Numbered from the stretch's first letter, positions 8,365 through 17,266 are shown. The stretch: DNA of 64,000 nucleotides from Prado023 sp963747335 (GCA_963747335.1 CAVVEV010000012.1:620001-684000); one strand, 5' to 3'. Notes: generated by a model not told the origin, from the letters alone. Numbers and translations: made by a program.

Positions 8365-9243
8365 TCAGCCCTCCACGGGACGCAGGTCGGCCCCCAGGTC
8401 GAGGACGGGCGGGGAGTGCGTCAGGGCACCCACCGCGAGGAAGTCCACGCCCGTGGCCGCATAGGCCTGAGCCACGTGCAGGCTCAGGCCACCCGAGGAC
8501 TCCAGCTGGCAGCGCCCAGCCACGAGCGCCACCGCCTCGGCGGTCTGGGCCGGCGAGAAGTTGTCGAGCAGGACCAGGTCGGCCCCAGCCTCGACCACCT
8601 CGGCGAGCTGCTCGAGGGAGTCGACCTCCACCTCCACAGGGACGCCCGGGAACCGCGAGCGGACGGCAGCGAACGCCTCCGCGACACCGCCGGCAGCCAC
8701 CACGTGGTTGTCCTTGACCAGGGCGGCGTCCCACAGCCCCATCCGGTGGTTGACCCCGCCTCCGCAGCGGACGGCGTACTTCTCCAGCGCCCGCAGGCCG
8801 GGGGTGGTCTTGCGGGTGTCACGGACCCGTGCCCCGGAGCCGGCCAGCGCTTCGGCCCATGCCGCGGTGGCGGTGGCCACCCCGGACAGGTGGCAGAGCA
8901 GGTTCAGCGCGGTGCGCTCGCAGACCAGCAGGGAGCGGGTCCGGCCGGTGATCGTGAGCACCACGTCCCCGCGCTGGACCCGGTCACCGTCGGCGCGCAC
9001 GAACGTGACCCGGCTCTGGCCCTCGGACTCGAGGTCGAACACGCGGGCGGCCACCGGGATCCCGGCGACCACCCCGGCTGCCCGGGCGGTCAGGTCCATC
9101 GTTGCGACCTGGTCCTCGGGGACGGTCGCCACCGAGGTGACGTCGACGCCGCCGCCGAGGTCCTCAGCCAGGGTCGCGCGGATCAGGGAGTCGATGGCGC
9201 CGGCATCGAGCCCGGCAGCGGTCAGTGCGTCATGGGTTCCCAT
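8365..9243 (-). CDS. nadC: Nicotinate-nucleotide diphosphorylase (carboxylating)
   Basis: 292 residues, normal length for quinolinate phosphoribosyltransferase, which joins quinolinate and PRPP with decarboxylation to nicotinate mononucleotide in de novo NAD synthesis. Signature segments are LLCHLSGVATAT, the active-site stretch VRDTRKTTPGLRALEKYAV, GGGVNHRMGL with KDNH following, and VEVEVDSLEQ / LLDNF near the phosphate site. Start taken at ATG 9243, which has GGAGG six bases upstream; the TTG at 9258 lies within that Shine-Dalgarno region. It partners with nadB immediately upstream. No nadA is present in the window. Confidence 0.95.
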   Translation of the reverse strand: MGTHDALTAAGLDAGAIDSLIRATLAEDLGGGVDVTSVATVPEDQVATMDLTARAAGVVAGIPVAARVFDLESEGQSRVTFVRADGDRVQRGDVVLTITGRTRSLLVCERTALNLLCHLSGVATATAAWAEALAGSGARVRDTRKTTPGLRALEKYAVRCGGGVNHRMGLWDAALVKDNHVVAAGGVAEAFAAVRSRFPGVPVEVEVDSLEQLAEVVEAGADLVLLDNFSPAQTAEAVALVAGRCQLESSGGLSLHVAQAYAATGVDFLAVGALTHSPPVLDLGADLRPVEG

Positions 9244-9254
9244 CGCTTGCCTCC

Positions 9255-10940
9255 TCAAGTTCCGGGGGTGCGGTAGTCGTGCGGCGGCACGGGCTCGCGA
9301 CGGGTGTGCACCACGCCATCGGCATCCGCCGTCGCCACGAGACGGACGCGCCAGTTGCGGTCGTCGACGTCGGGGAAGTCCTCACGCCAGTGCGACCCGC
9401 GGGTCTCCTGACGGGCCAGTGCGTGCGCGGTCAGCACCGAGGAGATCGCGTGCAGGTTCGTGGTCTCCCAGGCGTGCACGCTGCGCCCCTGGGGAAGGTC
9501 GCCGACCACCATGTCGGCCAACCCTGCGGCCGCGGCGGTCAGGGACTCGGCAGTCCGGATGACTCCCACTCCCTCCGTCATCAGGACCTGCAGCGGCCGC
9601 CGGTCGGTGTCGGAGACAAGGCCCGGGTGCTCCGCGCGGATGACCGGGTCGCGACGGCGCGGCAGCCCCTGGGCCAGCACCGAGACGATCCGCTCCGGGA
9701 ACACCAGGCCCTCGAGCAGGGAGTTGGAGGCCAGCCGGTTGGCCCCGTGGACCCCGGTGCACGCCACCTCGCCGGCGGCGTACAGGCCGGGGATGGTGGC
9801 CCGGCCGAGCAGGTCGGTGCGCACTCCCCCGGAGGCGTAGTGCTGCGCCGGGGCGACGGGGATCAGGTCGTGGGCGGGGTCGATCCCATGCTGGCGGCAG
9901 GACTCCAGGATGGTCGGGAACCGCGTCTCCCAGCGCTCCCCGAGGGCGCGGGCGTCGAGCCACATGTGCGCCCGGCCCTGCTCGCGCATCCGGCGGGTGA
10001 TCGCCTTGGCCACGACGTCGCGGGGGGCGAGGTCGGCCAGGGGATGCACCCCCTGCATGAACCGGACGCCATCGTCGTCGACGAGGACGGCACCCTCGCC
10101 GCGCACGGCCTCGCTGACCAGCGGCTGCTGGCCGGTCGAGTCCGGGCCGAGGTACATGACGGTGGGGTGGAACTGGACGAACTCCAGGTCCGCGACCTCG
10201 GCACCCGCGCGCAGGGCCAACGCCATGCCGTCGCCGGTTGCGACTGCCGGGTTCGTCGTCTGCGCGAACACCTGGCCCAGGCCTCCGGTCGCCAGGACGA
10301 CCGCAGGGGCCAGCACCGCCCCGACACCGTCGTGCTGGCCCTCACCGATGACGTGCAGGGTGATCCCCTGGACCCCGCCCTCGGAGTCGGTGAGCAGGTC
10401 GAGGGCCAGGGCGTGCTCGACCAGCTCGATCCCCGGGTCGTCGGCGATCGCGGCCACCAGCGCCCGGAAGATCTCGGCACCCGTGGCGTCGCCACCCGCA
10501 TGCGCGATCCGGTCGCGCAGGTGCCCACCCTCCCGGGTCAGGGCGATCCCACCACTCGTGTCGTGGTCGAAGCGGGCACCGGCCGCGATGAGGTTGCGCA
10601 CCGCCACCGGGCCCAGGGTGCACAGCTCGTGGACGGCCGCCGGATCGCAGAGCCCGGCGCCGGCCACCAAGGTGTCGCGCTCATGGTCGGCCGGGGAGTC
10701 GGCGTCGTCCAGCGCCGCGGCGATCCCGCCCTGGGCCCACCGGGTGGCCCCCTCCTCGACCCAGGACTTGGTGACGACAAGCACCCGGTGGCCCAGGCGT
10801 CGGATGTTCAGCGCGAGGGAAAGCCCGGCGACTCCCGAGCCGATCACGATGACGTCGGCCGAGGTGAACCACCCCGGAGCGGGAGCAGCCACGGAGGTGG
10901 GGATGACCAGCCGGTCCGCGCCCAGCCCCGCGATGCTCAT
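9255..10940 (-). CDS. nadB: L-aspartate oxidase
   Basis: 561 residues. This FAD-dependent enzyme oxidises aspartate to iminoaspartate, the first step of de novo NAD synthesis. The N-terminal Rossmann motif is VIVIGSGVAGLSLALN (about residues 30-45). EEGATRWAQGGIAAA and HERDTLVAGAGL are fumarate reductase/aspartate oxidase landmarks. Others are REGGHLRDRIAHAGGDATG and the substrate-loop block ASGGVRTDLLGRATIPGLYA. ATG 10940 overlaps the panC stop as ATGA, indicating translational coupling. The usual neighbour panD is not between panC and nadB. Confidence 0.95.
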   Translation of the reverse strand: MSIAGLGADRLVIPTSVAAPAPGWFTSADVIVIGSGVAGLSLALNIRRLGHRVLVVTKSWVEEGATRWAQGGIAAALDDADSPADHERDTLVAGAGLCDPAAVHELCTLGPVAVRNLIAAGARFDHDTSGGIALTREGGHLRDRIAHAGGDATGAEIFRALVAAIADDPGIELVEHALALDLLTDSEGGVQGITLHVIGEGQHDGVGAVLAPAVVLATGGLGQVFAQTTNPAVATGDGMALALRAGAEVADLEFVQFHPTVMYLGPDSTGQQPLVSEAVRGEGAVLVDDDGVRFMQGVHPLADLAPRDVVAKAITRRMREQGRAHMWLDARALGERWETRFPTILESCRQHGIDPAHDLIPVAPAQHYASGGVRTDLLGRATIPGLYAAGEVACTGVHGANRLASNSLLEGLVFPERIVSVLAQGLPRRRDPVIRAEHPGLVSDTDRRPLQVLMTEGVGVIRTAESLTAAAAGLADMVVGDLPQGRSVHAWETTNLHAISSVLTAHALARQETRGSHWREDFPDVDDRNWRVRLVATADADGVVHTRREPVPPHDYRTPGT

Positions 10941-11843
10941 CTGCGCAACGTAACCGGTGTGTTGTCGATCAGTCGCGTCTGGCCGACCCGGGTGGCCAGC
11001 AACAGCCGGGCTGGGCCGACCTCCGGGGCTGGGCCGAGGGCGGGATCGGTCAGGGCGACGTAGTCCGGGGTGAGGCCCACGCGCATCAGCTCGAGCTCCG
11101 CAGCGCCCACCACGGCGTCCGCCGACCGTCCGAGGTCGGCGACGGTGACGCCGGCCGCCAGTGCTGCGGGGACCGCCGCGGCCAGCGTGCGCTCCTCCGC
11201 GGAGAGGTAGTTGTTGCGGCTGGAGCGGGCCAGCCCGTCGGCCTCACGGATCGTGGGGACACCGTGCACCCTGACCGGCAGGTCCAGGTCGGCGACCATG
11301 CGCTGGACCAGCGTGAGCTGCTGGTAGTCCTTCTCGCCGAAGAACGTCGCGTCGGGCCGGGTCATGTGCAGCAGCTTCATCACCACGGTCAGCACGCCGG
11401 CGAAGTGCCCTGGGCGGACGGTCCCCTCCAGGATCGACCCCGAGCTGGCCGGGGTCGATGCGCACCGCGGGGTCGCCTGACGGGTAGAGCACGTCGGCTG
11501 CCGGGGCGAACACGAGGTCCACATCCTCGGCGGCACAGGCCTCGAGATCGGCCTTCAGCGTGCGCGGGTACTTGTCGAGGTCCTCCCCGGCGCCGAACTG
11601 CAGCGGGTTGACGAAGATCGTCACGGTCACATGCCCCTGCGGGCCGACCTCACCACGCGCTGCGCGGATCAGGGCGATGTGCCCCTCATGCAGGGCACCC
11701 ATCGTGAAGACCGCCGCGCGGGCAGCACGGGCCGAGCGCACCAAGGGCACGGGCAGGCTCGCATAGGCGTCATCGAGGGACTCCCGGGTGCGCACCACTC
11801 GCATCACCGGCGGCGGTCCCGCCTTGGTCTCCGTCTGGCTCAT
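10937..11843 (-). CDS. panC: Pantothenate synthetase (one frameshift in the sequence)
   Basis: Condenses pantoate and beta-alanine using ATP. FTMGALHEGHIALI holds the HxGH nucleotidylyl-transferase motif, and IFVNPLQFGAGEDLDKYPR follows. After VRIDPGQLG the frame is lost at 11438-11441, a run of four C (G on the coding strand). Removing one base restores SILEGTVRPGHFAGVLTVV, FFGEKDYQQL and SSRNNYLS up to the stop, all strongly conserved. A homopolymer insertion error is the simplest reading. Start ATG 11843 has GGGAGG seven bases upstream. First gene of the pan-nad-coaX group; the 159 bases upstream up to the DUF2520 gene show no recognised signal. Confidence 0.92.
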
Positions 11844-12002
11844 GTCACGTCCTCCCGCGCCCGATCCGCCCGGCAGGGCCTTCGCGGATCGCTGTTGCAC
11901 CACGCCGACCCGTATCGGCCCGGGCCGGACATCACCGACGCCGACCCTAGTGCGTCACGCTCGTGCCCGTTCCCCCAGCCCGCCCCCGGATGCCGGGGAC
12001 GT

Positions 12003-12899
12003 TCAGCCGAGGACGTCGAGCAGCGACTCGGCGGCCACGGGGTCAAGACGACCAGCCGCCAGCGCCCGGTCGGCGGTGAGCCGGGCCATCGCGACATAGG
12101 CAGCCCGGGCCTCCGGGGCCGCCCGGGACAGGGCCTCGAGATGGGCGGCCACGGTCCCGGCGTCCCCGCGGGCGACCGGGCCAGTGAGCGCGTCGTCGCC
12201 CATGGCCAGGACGTTGTCCAGGGCGGCGCTGAGCAGCGGGCGGATGAGTCCCGACGGGTTCTCGATCCCCGCGATCGCGAGCAGGTCCAGCGTCTGGGCG
12301 ACCAAGGTGACCAGGTGGTTGGCGCCATTGGCCAGCGCCGCGTGGTACAGCGGACGCGCCTCCTCCAGGACCCACATCGGGTCACCGCCCATCTCGACGA
12401 CCAGCGCCTCGGCGACCGGGCGCAGCACCCGCGGGGCGGTCACGCCGAAGGGGCAGCCGGCCAACCGGTCGAGATCCGAGCGCGCGCCCGTGAACGTCAT
12501 CACGGGGTGCAGGGCCATCGGGAGCGCCCCCAGCCGGGTCGCCGGCTCGAGCACTGCAGTGCCGAAGCGGCCCGAGGCGTGCACCAGGAACTGACCCGGC
12601 GTGACGGCCGCGGTGTCGGCCAGACCGGTGACGAGATTGGCCAGGACATGGTCGGGGACGGTGAGCAGGACCAGGTCCGCGGCGGCCATCACCTCGGCGG
12701 CGCTGAGGAGTGGAGTCCCGGGCAGGAACTCCCCCACCCGGCGACGGGAGCGCTCCGACACCGCGTGGGCGCCGACGAGCGGATGGCCCGCCCGGGCCAA
12801 CGCCGCAGCCAAGGGGGCTCCGACCCTGCCCGCACCGATGACCCCGACAGCGAGTCGGGGGGCCGGGGTCGGCTCCGCGGAGAAGCGATCAGCACTCAT
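12003..12899 (-). CDS. Rossmann-like DUF2520 domain protein
   Basis: 298 residues. The N-terminal NAD(P)-binding fold has VGVIGAGRVGAPLAAAL (GxGxxG), and ADLVLLTVPDHVL follows. The C-terminal helical DUF2520 domain includes LYHAALANGANHLVTLVAQ. The overall plan resembles short 6-phosphogluconate/ketopantoate reductase-like dehydrogenases. The position next to panC is conserved in actinobacteria (Rv3603c in M. tuberculosis) and suggests a link to pantoate supply, since no panE is visible here. That link is inference. ATG at 12899; a short perfect inverted repeat sits immediately upstream. Confidence 0.85.
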   Translation of the reverse strand: MSADRFSAEPTPAPRLAVGVIGAGRVGAPLAAALARAGHPLVGAHAVSERSRRRVGEFLPGTPLLSAAEVMAAADLVLLTVPDHVLANLVTGLADTAAVTPGQFLVHASGRFGTAVLEPATRLGALPMALHPVMTFTGARSDLDRLAGCPFGVTAPRVLRPVAEALVVEMGGDPMWVLEEARPLYHAALANGANHLVTLVAQTLDLLAIAGIENPSGLIRPLLSAALDNVLAMGDDALTGPVARGDAGTVAAHLEALSRAAPEARAAYVAMARLTADRALAAGRLDPVAAESLLDVLG

Positions 12900-12901
12900 C
12901 G

Positions 12902-12918
12902 GGTGGCAGCCTGCCACC
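12902..12918. promoter_or_regulatory. Short inverted repeat at the start of the DUF2520 gene
   Basis: GGTGGCAG-C-CTGCCACC, a perfect 8-bp inverted repeat around a single base, begins three bases upstream of the DUF2520 start codon (12897-12899). It overlaps where the ribosome binding site should be and may be an operator or a small occluding hairpin. No known regulator was recognised. Confidence 0.3.
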
Positions 12919-12993
12919 GGCGCGTCCCCCGTGCCCGCTGGGGCCCGGGTCGGCGAGCCCCCGACCCAGGGCTGCCGCTCGGCGGCGGCCCCG

Positions 12994-13506
12994 CTATCGA
13001 GCGGCCGTGCGAGCCCTCGGGATGTCTCCGAAGGTGGGGGCCCACACCGAGATCCGGCCACCGGGCAGGCAGACCATGAGACCGCCATCCATCCCACGGA
13101 TCTCCCAGGCCTCGTGGACCATCTCGGCGGCGACCGCCACCCGGTCCGCACCCAGACCCACGTGCAGGCCTCCGGCCGCATCGACGCGCAGGTCCGAGAG
13201 TGGCCGTCCCACCCAGCCGGACAGCTCCGCCACCGCCTGGTGGCACTCGAGCGTCCCGCCGGACCCCTGGGGTCCACCGAGGCGCACCGGACCGGAGAGG
13301 ACGACAAGGTGGACCGGATCGGCCGCGATCGACAGCACGATCCGCTCCAGCGAGACTTCCACGTGGGCCAGCGTTCGCCCCAGGAGCCCAGCGAGTCGGG
13401 CGGTGGCCTGACCCGGGTCGAGCAGGCCACGGGGTTCGCGGGTTCTCAGCGGGGCACTCGAGGCCGGGACGGGGGTAGCTCGGGGCCATCTCATCACCAC
13501 GGACAT
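12994..13506 (-). CDS. Conserved hypothetical protein (DUF6188-like)
   Basis: 170 residues, soluble, with no signal peptide or membrane segment. It contains two similar-looking segments (LAHVEVSLERIVLSIA and LSDLRVDAAGGLHVGLG), each in a beta-strand context. The end MVHEAWEIRGMDGGLMVCLPG and ISVWAP is of the type seen in DUF6188 proteins. Start chosen at ATG 13506, which has GAGGA seven bases upstream; ATG 13524 and GTG 13530 are alternatives. It lies between DUF2520 and the PH-domain pair on the same strand. No function is known to me. Confidence 0.6.
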   Translation of the reverse strand: MSVVMRWPRATPVPASSAPLRTREPRGLLDPGQATARLAGLLGRTLAHVEVSLERIVLSIAADPVHLVVLSGPVRLGGPQGSGGTLECHQAVAELSGWVGRPLSDLRVDAAGGLHVGLGADRVAVAAEMVHEAWEIRGMDGGLMVCLPGGRISVWAPTFGDIPRARTAAR

Positions 13507-13557
13507 GACCGCATCCTCGCCCATGGCCACGGTCCGGCGCGGGAACGTCGCGTGTCG

Positions 13558-15144
13558 CTACGGCGAACCCTGGCCGAAGTCTGCGGGCTCGCCGTCGCCC
13601 ACAGGCGGTGCCGCCGGTCCCTGCATCCAGCGCTCGCCGGGCCCCGTCGACCGGCTCGCCGCGGCCCTGACCAGCTGAGCCTCGGCGATCTGGCGTGCCT
13701 CGCCGGCCGACCGGTGCAGGACCACGATGGACACCGGACCGGGGGTCGAGTCCACCTGCACCGAGGCGAGTCCGAGGCGGCGCTGCCACGGGCCCTGCGT
13801 GACACCCACGGACTGGGTCCGGGCATGCGGGATGAACGCGATCCTGCGGGTGAGGAAGCCGCGGCTGGCGGCCATCACGAGGTCGTCATGGGCGACACCG
13901 AGGTTCCTGAACTGGAGCCATGCGCGGCGGCGAGCCTGAGGCGGGGCAGGCAGGAAGTCCATCGCACCTGGGTCCACGCCGGGCATGACCCGCGAGATGA
14001 TCTGGCGAGCCACGTCATGCGGCGCCACCGGAAGCAGCACATGCTCCTGCTGGCCGTTCTCGTCGGCCTGCAGGCCGGCGACATTCAGTGAGACGCGCAC
14101 CCAGCCCTTGCGCCGCCAGAGCAGCGGCTCCGAGATCTCGATGGCCTGGACCCGGCCCGGCGGGACGGTCTGGCTCTGCACGGTGACCAGGCCGTGGCGC
14201 AACCGCAGTCCGTCCGGGGAGTCGGCAACGGTGAACCCGAAGAAGCGGGTGAACTGGCCGAACACAGAGAGCAGCGGGAGGCCACCGGTGACGAAGATGA
14301 GCAACAGCCCCCCCGGGCCCTCGGTCAGCGTCACGGAGGCGACGAGGAGGACCGTGATGGCGAACAGGAGCATCGTCTCGCTGCGCAGCAGCAGGCTGAT
14401 GACCAGGTCGCCGGTGGGGACAGTGGCGAGGACCGCCTCCGGGGCCTCCCCCACGTCCGGGGACATCCCCGCAGCGCGGGCGATGATCTCGGCGCGCAGG
14501 GCCTGCGCCTCGGCATCCGTGAGGTAGGACAGCAGGACTCGGGAGTCCCCACCGCCGGCCACCTCGATGCGCACCTGCGACAGCCCCACGACCCGGCCGA
14601 GCAGGGGTCGGGTCGTGTCCACGCTCTGCAGCCGCGACAGTGTCACGCGGCGCTCGTTGCGCTGGAGCACCCCGGAGTCCAGCCGGAAGTCGCCGGACTC
14701 GTCGAAGAAGTACTCGGTGCGGGTCCAGGCGAGGTAGTTGTAGCCCAGCGCAGCCAGCAGCAGGACAGCGAAGGCCCCGAGGATGAGCGCCGCTCCCAGG
14801 AGCCCGCCCAGGTTGGCCGCGAGGTCGCGGAGGTTCCCAGTCCCGAACACGACGAAGACACCGACCAGGACGCCCATGGAGCGCACTGAGGCAACCAGCG
14901 GCGTCAGGGGGTGGGTCCGACGTCGCGGGGTGCCCAGGCCGGGCGGGGAAGGATCGAGGTCGGGGGTGGATGGATCGAGGTCGGGGGTGGATGGAGCCGC
15001 AGGCGCCGCCGGCGTCGCAGGTCCCGACGGAGGCGCGGGCACGGCGGGCGTCACGGGTTCGGCGGGCGTCACGGGTTCGGCCGCGGCGGGCACGGCCGGA
15101 GTCACCTCCTGCGCACCGGAATCTGGGTCGGGGGGCTGGGTCAC
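13558..15144 (-). CDS. Large PH-domain membrane protein (bPH2, YdbT/YdbS type)
   Basis: 528 residues. The N-terminal ~75 residues are Pro/Ala/Thr-rich, with DNA-level tandem repeats. Hydrophobic segments follow (about 90-105 and 112-135), then a first bacterial PH domain (YLAWTRTEYFFDESGDFRLDSG, then LSRLQSVDTTRPLLGRVVGL). Another membrane pair comes next (LLLRSETMLLFAITVLLVAS). A second PH unit contains VQSQTVPPGRVQAIEISEPLLWRR, and a third PH-like unit contains IPHARTQSVGVTQGPWQRRLGL. It overlaps the smaller PH gene by 4 bases, a common two-gene unit. Function is unknown; roles in envelope or membrane stress are proposed for the family. Confidence 0.85.
   Translation of the reverse strand: MTQPPDPDSGAQEVTPAVPAAAEPVTPAEPVTPAVPAPPSGPATPAAPAAPSTPDLDPSTPDLDPSPPGLGTPRRRTHPLTPLVASVRSMGVLVGVFVVFGTGNLRDLAANLGGLLGAALILGAFAVLLLAALGYNYLAWTRTEYFFDESGDFRLDSGVLQRNERRVTLSRLQSVDTTRPLLGRVVGLSQVRIEVAGGGDSRVLLSYLTDAEAQALRAEIIARAAGMSPDVGEAPEAVLATVPTGDLVISLLLRSETMLLFAITVLLVASVTLTEGPGGLLLIFVTGGLPLLSVFGQFTRFFGFTVADSPDGLRLRHGLVTVQSQTVPPGRVQAIEISEPLLWRRKGWVRVSLNVAGLQADENGQQEHVLLPVAPHDVARQIISRVMPGVDPGAMDFLPAPPQARRRAWLQFRNLGVAHDDLVMAASRGFLTRRIAFIPHARTQSVGVTQGPWQRRLGLASVQVDSTPGPVSIVVLHRSAGEARQIAEAQLVRAAASRSTGPGERWMQGPAAPPVGDGEPADFGQGSP
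14953..14994. repeat. Two tandem 21-bp units in the PH-protein linker
   Basis: ATCGAGGTCGGGGGTGGATGG occurs twice head to tail (14953-14973 and 14974-14994). On the coding strand it gives a repeated Pro-Ser-Thr-Pro-Asp-Leu-Asp unit. It is in frame, so copy-number change would only lengthen the linker. Confidence 0.85.
15043..15078. repeat. Two tandem 18-bp units in the PH-protein N-terminus
   Basis: GGCGGGCGTCACGGGTTC occurs twice head to tail (15043-15060 and 15061-15078), encoding a repeated Glu-Pro-Val-Thr-Pro-Ala unit. It lies in the same low-complexity N-terminal region as the repeat at 14953 and is also in frame. Confidence 0.85.
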
Positions 15145-15647
15145 AGCCCGGCGCTCCGCTGCTCGCCGCGAGCCGCGAGCCGGTCACGCAGGCCCGACGC
15201 CTCAGCCGGCGGCAGCCCGGGGATGGTGGCGTTCGTGGTGGCGGCGGCTGTGTGCAGCTGCACCGTGGCCACGCCGAGTCGTCGGTCCAGGGGCCCAGCC
15301 GTGATGTCCACCAGCTGCATCCGGCCGTACGGGACGACCACGAGCCGGCGGAACATGATCCCGCTGGTGACCAGCAGGTCGTCCTCCCGCTCGGCGTAGC
15401 CGAAGGAGCGGACCCGGCGGCCGATCAGCCACCACATCCAGATCACGGCCACCAGCCAGATCCCCACCAGGACCATCGCGATCGTGCGCGTCTCCGGCAC
15501 GAGGCCCAGGAGGACCAGACCCACCAGGAGGAGCCCCATCACGAGCATCATCGTGATCCGCCGGGCCGTCGCCAGCTTCGGCGAGACGGGATGCCACGGC
15601 TCCCCCGGAGGGGCGAAGGCGTCGTCCACGGACAGGGGCTCAGTCAT
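15141..15647 (-). CDS. Small PH-domain membrane protein (bPH2, YdbS type)
   Basis: 168 residues. Two transmembrane helices are evident (MMLVMGLLLVGLVLLGLV and IAMVLVGIWLVAVIWMWWLIG). A bacterial PH domain follows: VRSFGYAEREDDLLVTSGIM, then VVPYGRMQLVDITAGPLDRR and LGVATVQLHTAAA. The ATG at 15647 faces the NuoD-like gene, with only 36 bases between the divergent starts. Its stop overlaps the start of the larger PH protein as ATGA, so the two are translationally coupled and probably act together in the membrane. Confidence 0.88.
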   Translation of the reverse strand: MTEPLSVDDAFAPPGEPWHPVSPKLATARRITMMLVMGLLLVGLVLLGLVPETRTIAMVLVGIWLVAVIWMWWLIGRRVRSFGYAEREDDLLVTSGIMFRRLVVVPYGRMQLVDITAGPLDRRLGVATVQLHTAAATTNATIPGLPPAEASGLRDRLAARGEQRSAGL

Positions 15648-15683
15648 GCTCACCACCCTAGGCCAGCGTCGTAGGGTTGGCGG

Positions 15684-16832
15684 ATGCGCGCTCAGGACGG
15701 GGCTGGGGTCCACCACGTCGTCGCGACTGCGGTCGGGCCGGGCGACATCGCCCTCGGGCCGGACCACCCGACGATCGATGGGCTCCCCTCGATCACGCTG
15801 CAGGTGGACGCCGGACGCGTGACCTCGGCCGAGTGGATCCCCGGGACGGTGCACCGCGGCGCGGAGAAGCTCTTCGAGTCCCGTGACTACCGCCAGATCC
15901 TCATGCTCGTCGACCGCCACGACTGGCTTTCCGCGTTCTGCTCGGAGATCGGTGTGGTCGTCGGCGTGGAGCGGGCCCTGGGCCTGACCCCCCCTGAGCG
16001 CGCCCAGCACCTCCGGATCCTGCTGTGCGAGCTGACCCGGATCGCCCACCACCTGGCCTTCCTCGCACCCCTGCCCGGTGACCTGCCCGCCTCGTGGCGT
16101 GTCCGGGCCTGGGCGTGGCGCGCGGAGGTCCTGGACCTGATCGAGGCAGCCACCGGTCACCGCGTCCACCCGATGTTCTGCCAGGTGGGCGGGGTGCGCG
16201 CCGACGTCGGCGCCGAGTGGGTGGCCCGCGTGCGCACCGCGGCAGCGGCTTGGTCCGATTCCGGACCGACCGCGGCACTCGCCCGGCTCGACGGCCCGGG
16301 GCTGGCCGAGGCTCTCGGCACGGGCTACGCCGGGGTGGCCGTGCTCAGCACCGAGGAGGCCCTGGGATACGGGGCGTCCGGTCCGGTGGCCCGGGCCAGC
16401 GGCGTCGACCTGGATCTGCGCCGCGACGACCCGTACCTGCCCTATCCCGCGTTCGAGGTCCCCACCGACGGGGCCGGGGACGCCCGGGCGCGAATCCGCA
16501 TGCTCGTCGACGAGCTCGCGCCCAGCATCGGACTCGTCGGGTGGGCGGCCGAGCAGCTGGCCGACTCGGTCGGTGCGGCCGTGGACGTGCGCCTGCCGAA
16601 GGTCGTGCGCGTCCCGGAGGGCGCGACCTACACGTGGACGGAGAACCCCACGGGGATCAACGGCTACCTGCTGGTGTCGCGCAACGACCGCACGCCGTGG
16701 CGGCTGAAGTTGCGCAGCGCAGGGTTCGGCAACGCCGCCGCGATGGGGGCGGCCCTGGCGGGGACCGACCTGGCCGATGTCCCGGCGGCGATCGCCACGT
16801 TCCTGATCATCTGCGGCGACGTCGACCGATGA
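15684..16832 (+). CDS. Standalone NuoD-like protein (complex I 49 kDa / [NiFe]-hydrogenase large-subunit fold)
   Basis: 382 residues, close to the length of the NADH-quinone oxidoreductase D subunit. Signatures include GTVHRGAEKLFESRDYRQ, DRHDWLSAFCSEIGVV and LGLTPPERAQHLRILLCELTRIAHHL, plus the C-terminal fold block LPKVVRVPEGATYTWTENPTGINGYLLVS and LRSAGFGN. No other complex I subunit is nearby. In complex I, NuoD helps form the quinone site and needs NuoB and NuoC. Alone it cannot be a full oxidoreductase, so this is probably a paralogue with another role (actinobacteria such as Streptomyces carry an extra nuoD copy). It is coupled to a 33-residue membrane peptide. Confidence 0.85.
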   Translation: MRAQDGAGVHHVVATAVGPGDIALGPDHPTIDGLPSITLQVDAGRVTSAEWIPGTVHRGAEKLFESRDYRQILMLVDRHDWLSAFCSEIGVVVGVERALGLTPPERAQHLRILLCELTRIAHHLAFLAPLPGDLPASWRVRAWAWRAEVLDLIEAATGHRVHPMFCQVGGVRADVGAEWVARVRTAAAAWSDSGPTAALARLDGPGLAEALGTGYAGVAVLSTEEALGYGASGPVARASGVDLDLRRDDPYLPYPAFEVPTDGAGDARARIRMLVDELAPSIGLVGWAAEQLADSVGAAVDVRLPKVVRVPEGATYTWTENPTGINGYLLVSRNDRTPWRLKLRSAGFGNAAAMGAALAGTDLADVPAAIATFLIICGDVDR

Positions 16833-16930
16833 ACGGCCGCCGGCGTCAGGACATCGTCCTCGCGATCATCCTGGCCCTGCTCGCACTCCTGGTCCTGGTT
16901 CCCCTGGGCCTGGCGCTGCGTGCCGGGTGA
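16829..16930 (+). CDS. 33-residue single-span membrane peptide coupled to the NuoD-like gene
   Basis: The ATG overlaps the NuoD-like stop codon (ATGA), a standard coupling arrangement. The peptide starts MNGRRRQD and then has one long hydrophobic stretch (IVLAIILALLALLVLVPLGL), ending ALRAG. The basic N-terminus predicts that end to be cytoplasmic. Codon usage matches neighbours (third positions nearly all G/C). The overlap and clean single-span topology support a real small gene; no homologue is known to me. It may anchor or modulate the NuoD-like protein, which is inference. Confidence 0.6.
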   Translation: MNGRRRQDIVLAIILALLALLVLVPLGLALRAG

Positions 16931-16957
16931 GGGCCGGCCCCGGGCGGCTGGGTGTGG

Positions 16958-17266
16958 TCAGCGCTCGGGGTGCTCGCGCAGGTACGTCGCGAACACCGCG
17001 ACGAAGAGCGGCTCCAGGTCGCCGACGCCGGTGCGACTGAACGCCTGCTTGGCTGCCTCGATCGTCTCGATGAACGACCCTGCGGTCTCCCCGAGCGACC
17101 CGCCCTCGTCCGCCGCGGCGGTGAGGGCCGGCGTGTGCGCCATCAGGTCGATGAAGAACTGCAGGTCGTGGTTGCGGCGGGCACGCTCGAACGCGGCGTC
17201 GCGCAGGTCCTCGTAGGGCCAGTCCTCGTAGGGCAGGTCGGGATGCGCTTTGGCGTTGTCGCTCAT
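16958..17266 (-). CDS. Conserved hypothetical small soluble protein
   Basis: 102 residues, acidic, with no membrane segment or signal. It starts MSDNAKAHPDLPYEDWPYED and ends VFATYLREHPER. It is predicted mostly helical (RDAAFERARRNHDLQFFIDL, then ETIEAAKQAFSRTGV). The ATG at 17266 is preferred over the upstream extension, whose reading frame crosses poorly supported sequence; no strong Shine-Dalgarno was seen. It converges with the 33-residue membrane gene, 27 bases apart. Function unknown. Confidence 0.6.
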   Translation of the reverse strand: MSDNAKAHPDLPYEDWPYEDLRDAAFERARRNHDLQFFIDLMAHTPALTAAADEGGSLGETAGSFIETIEAAKQAFSRTGVGDLEPLFVAVFATYLREHPER

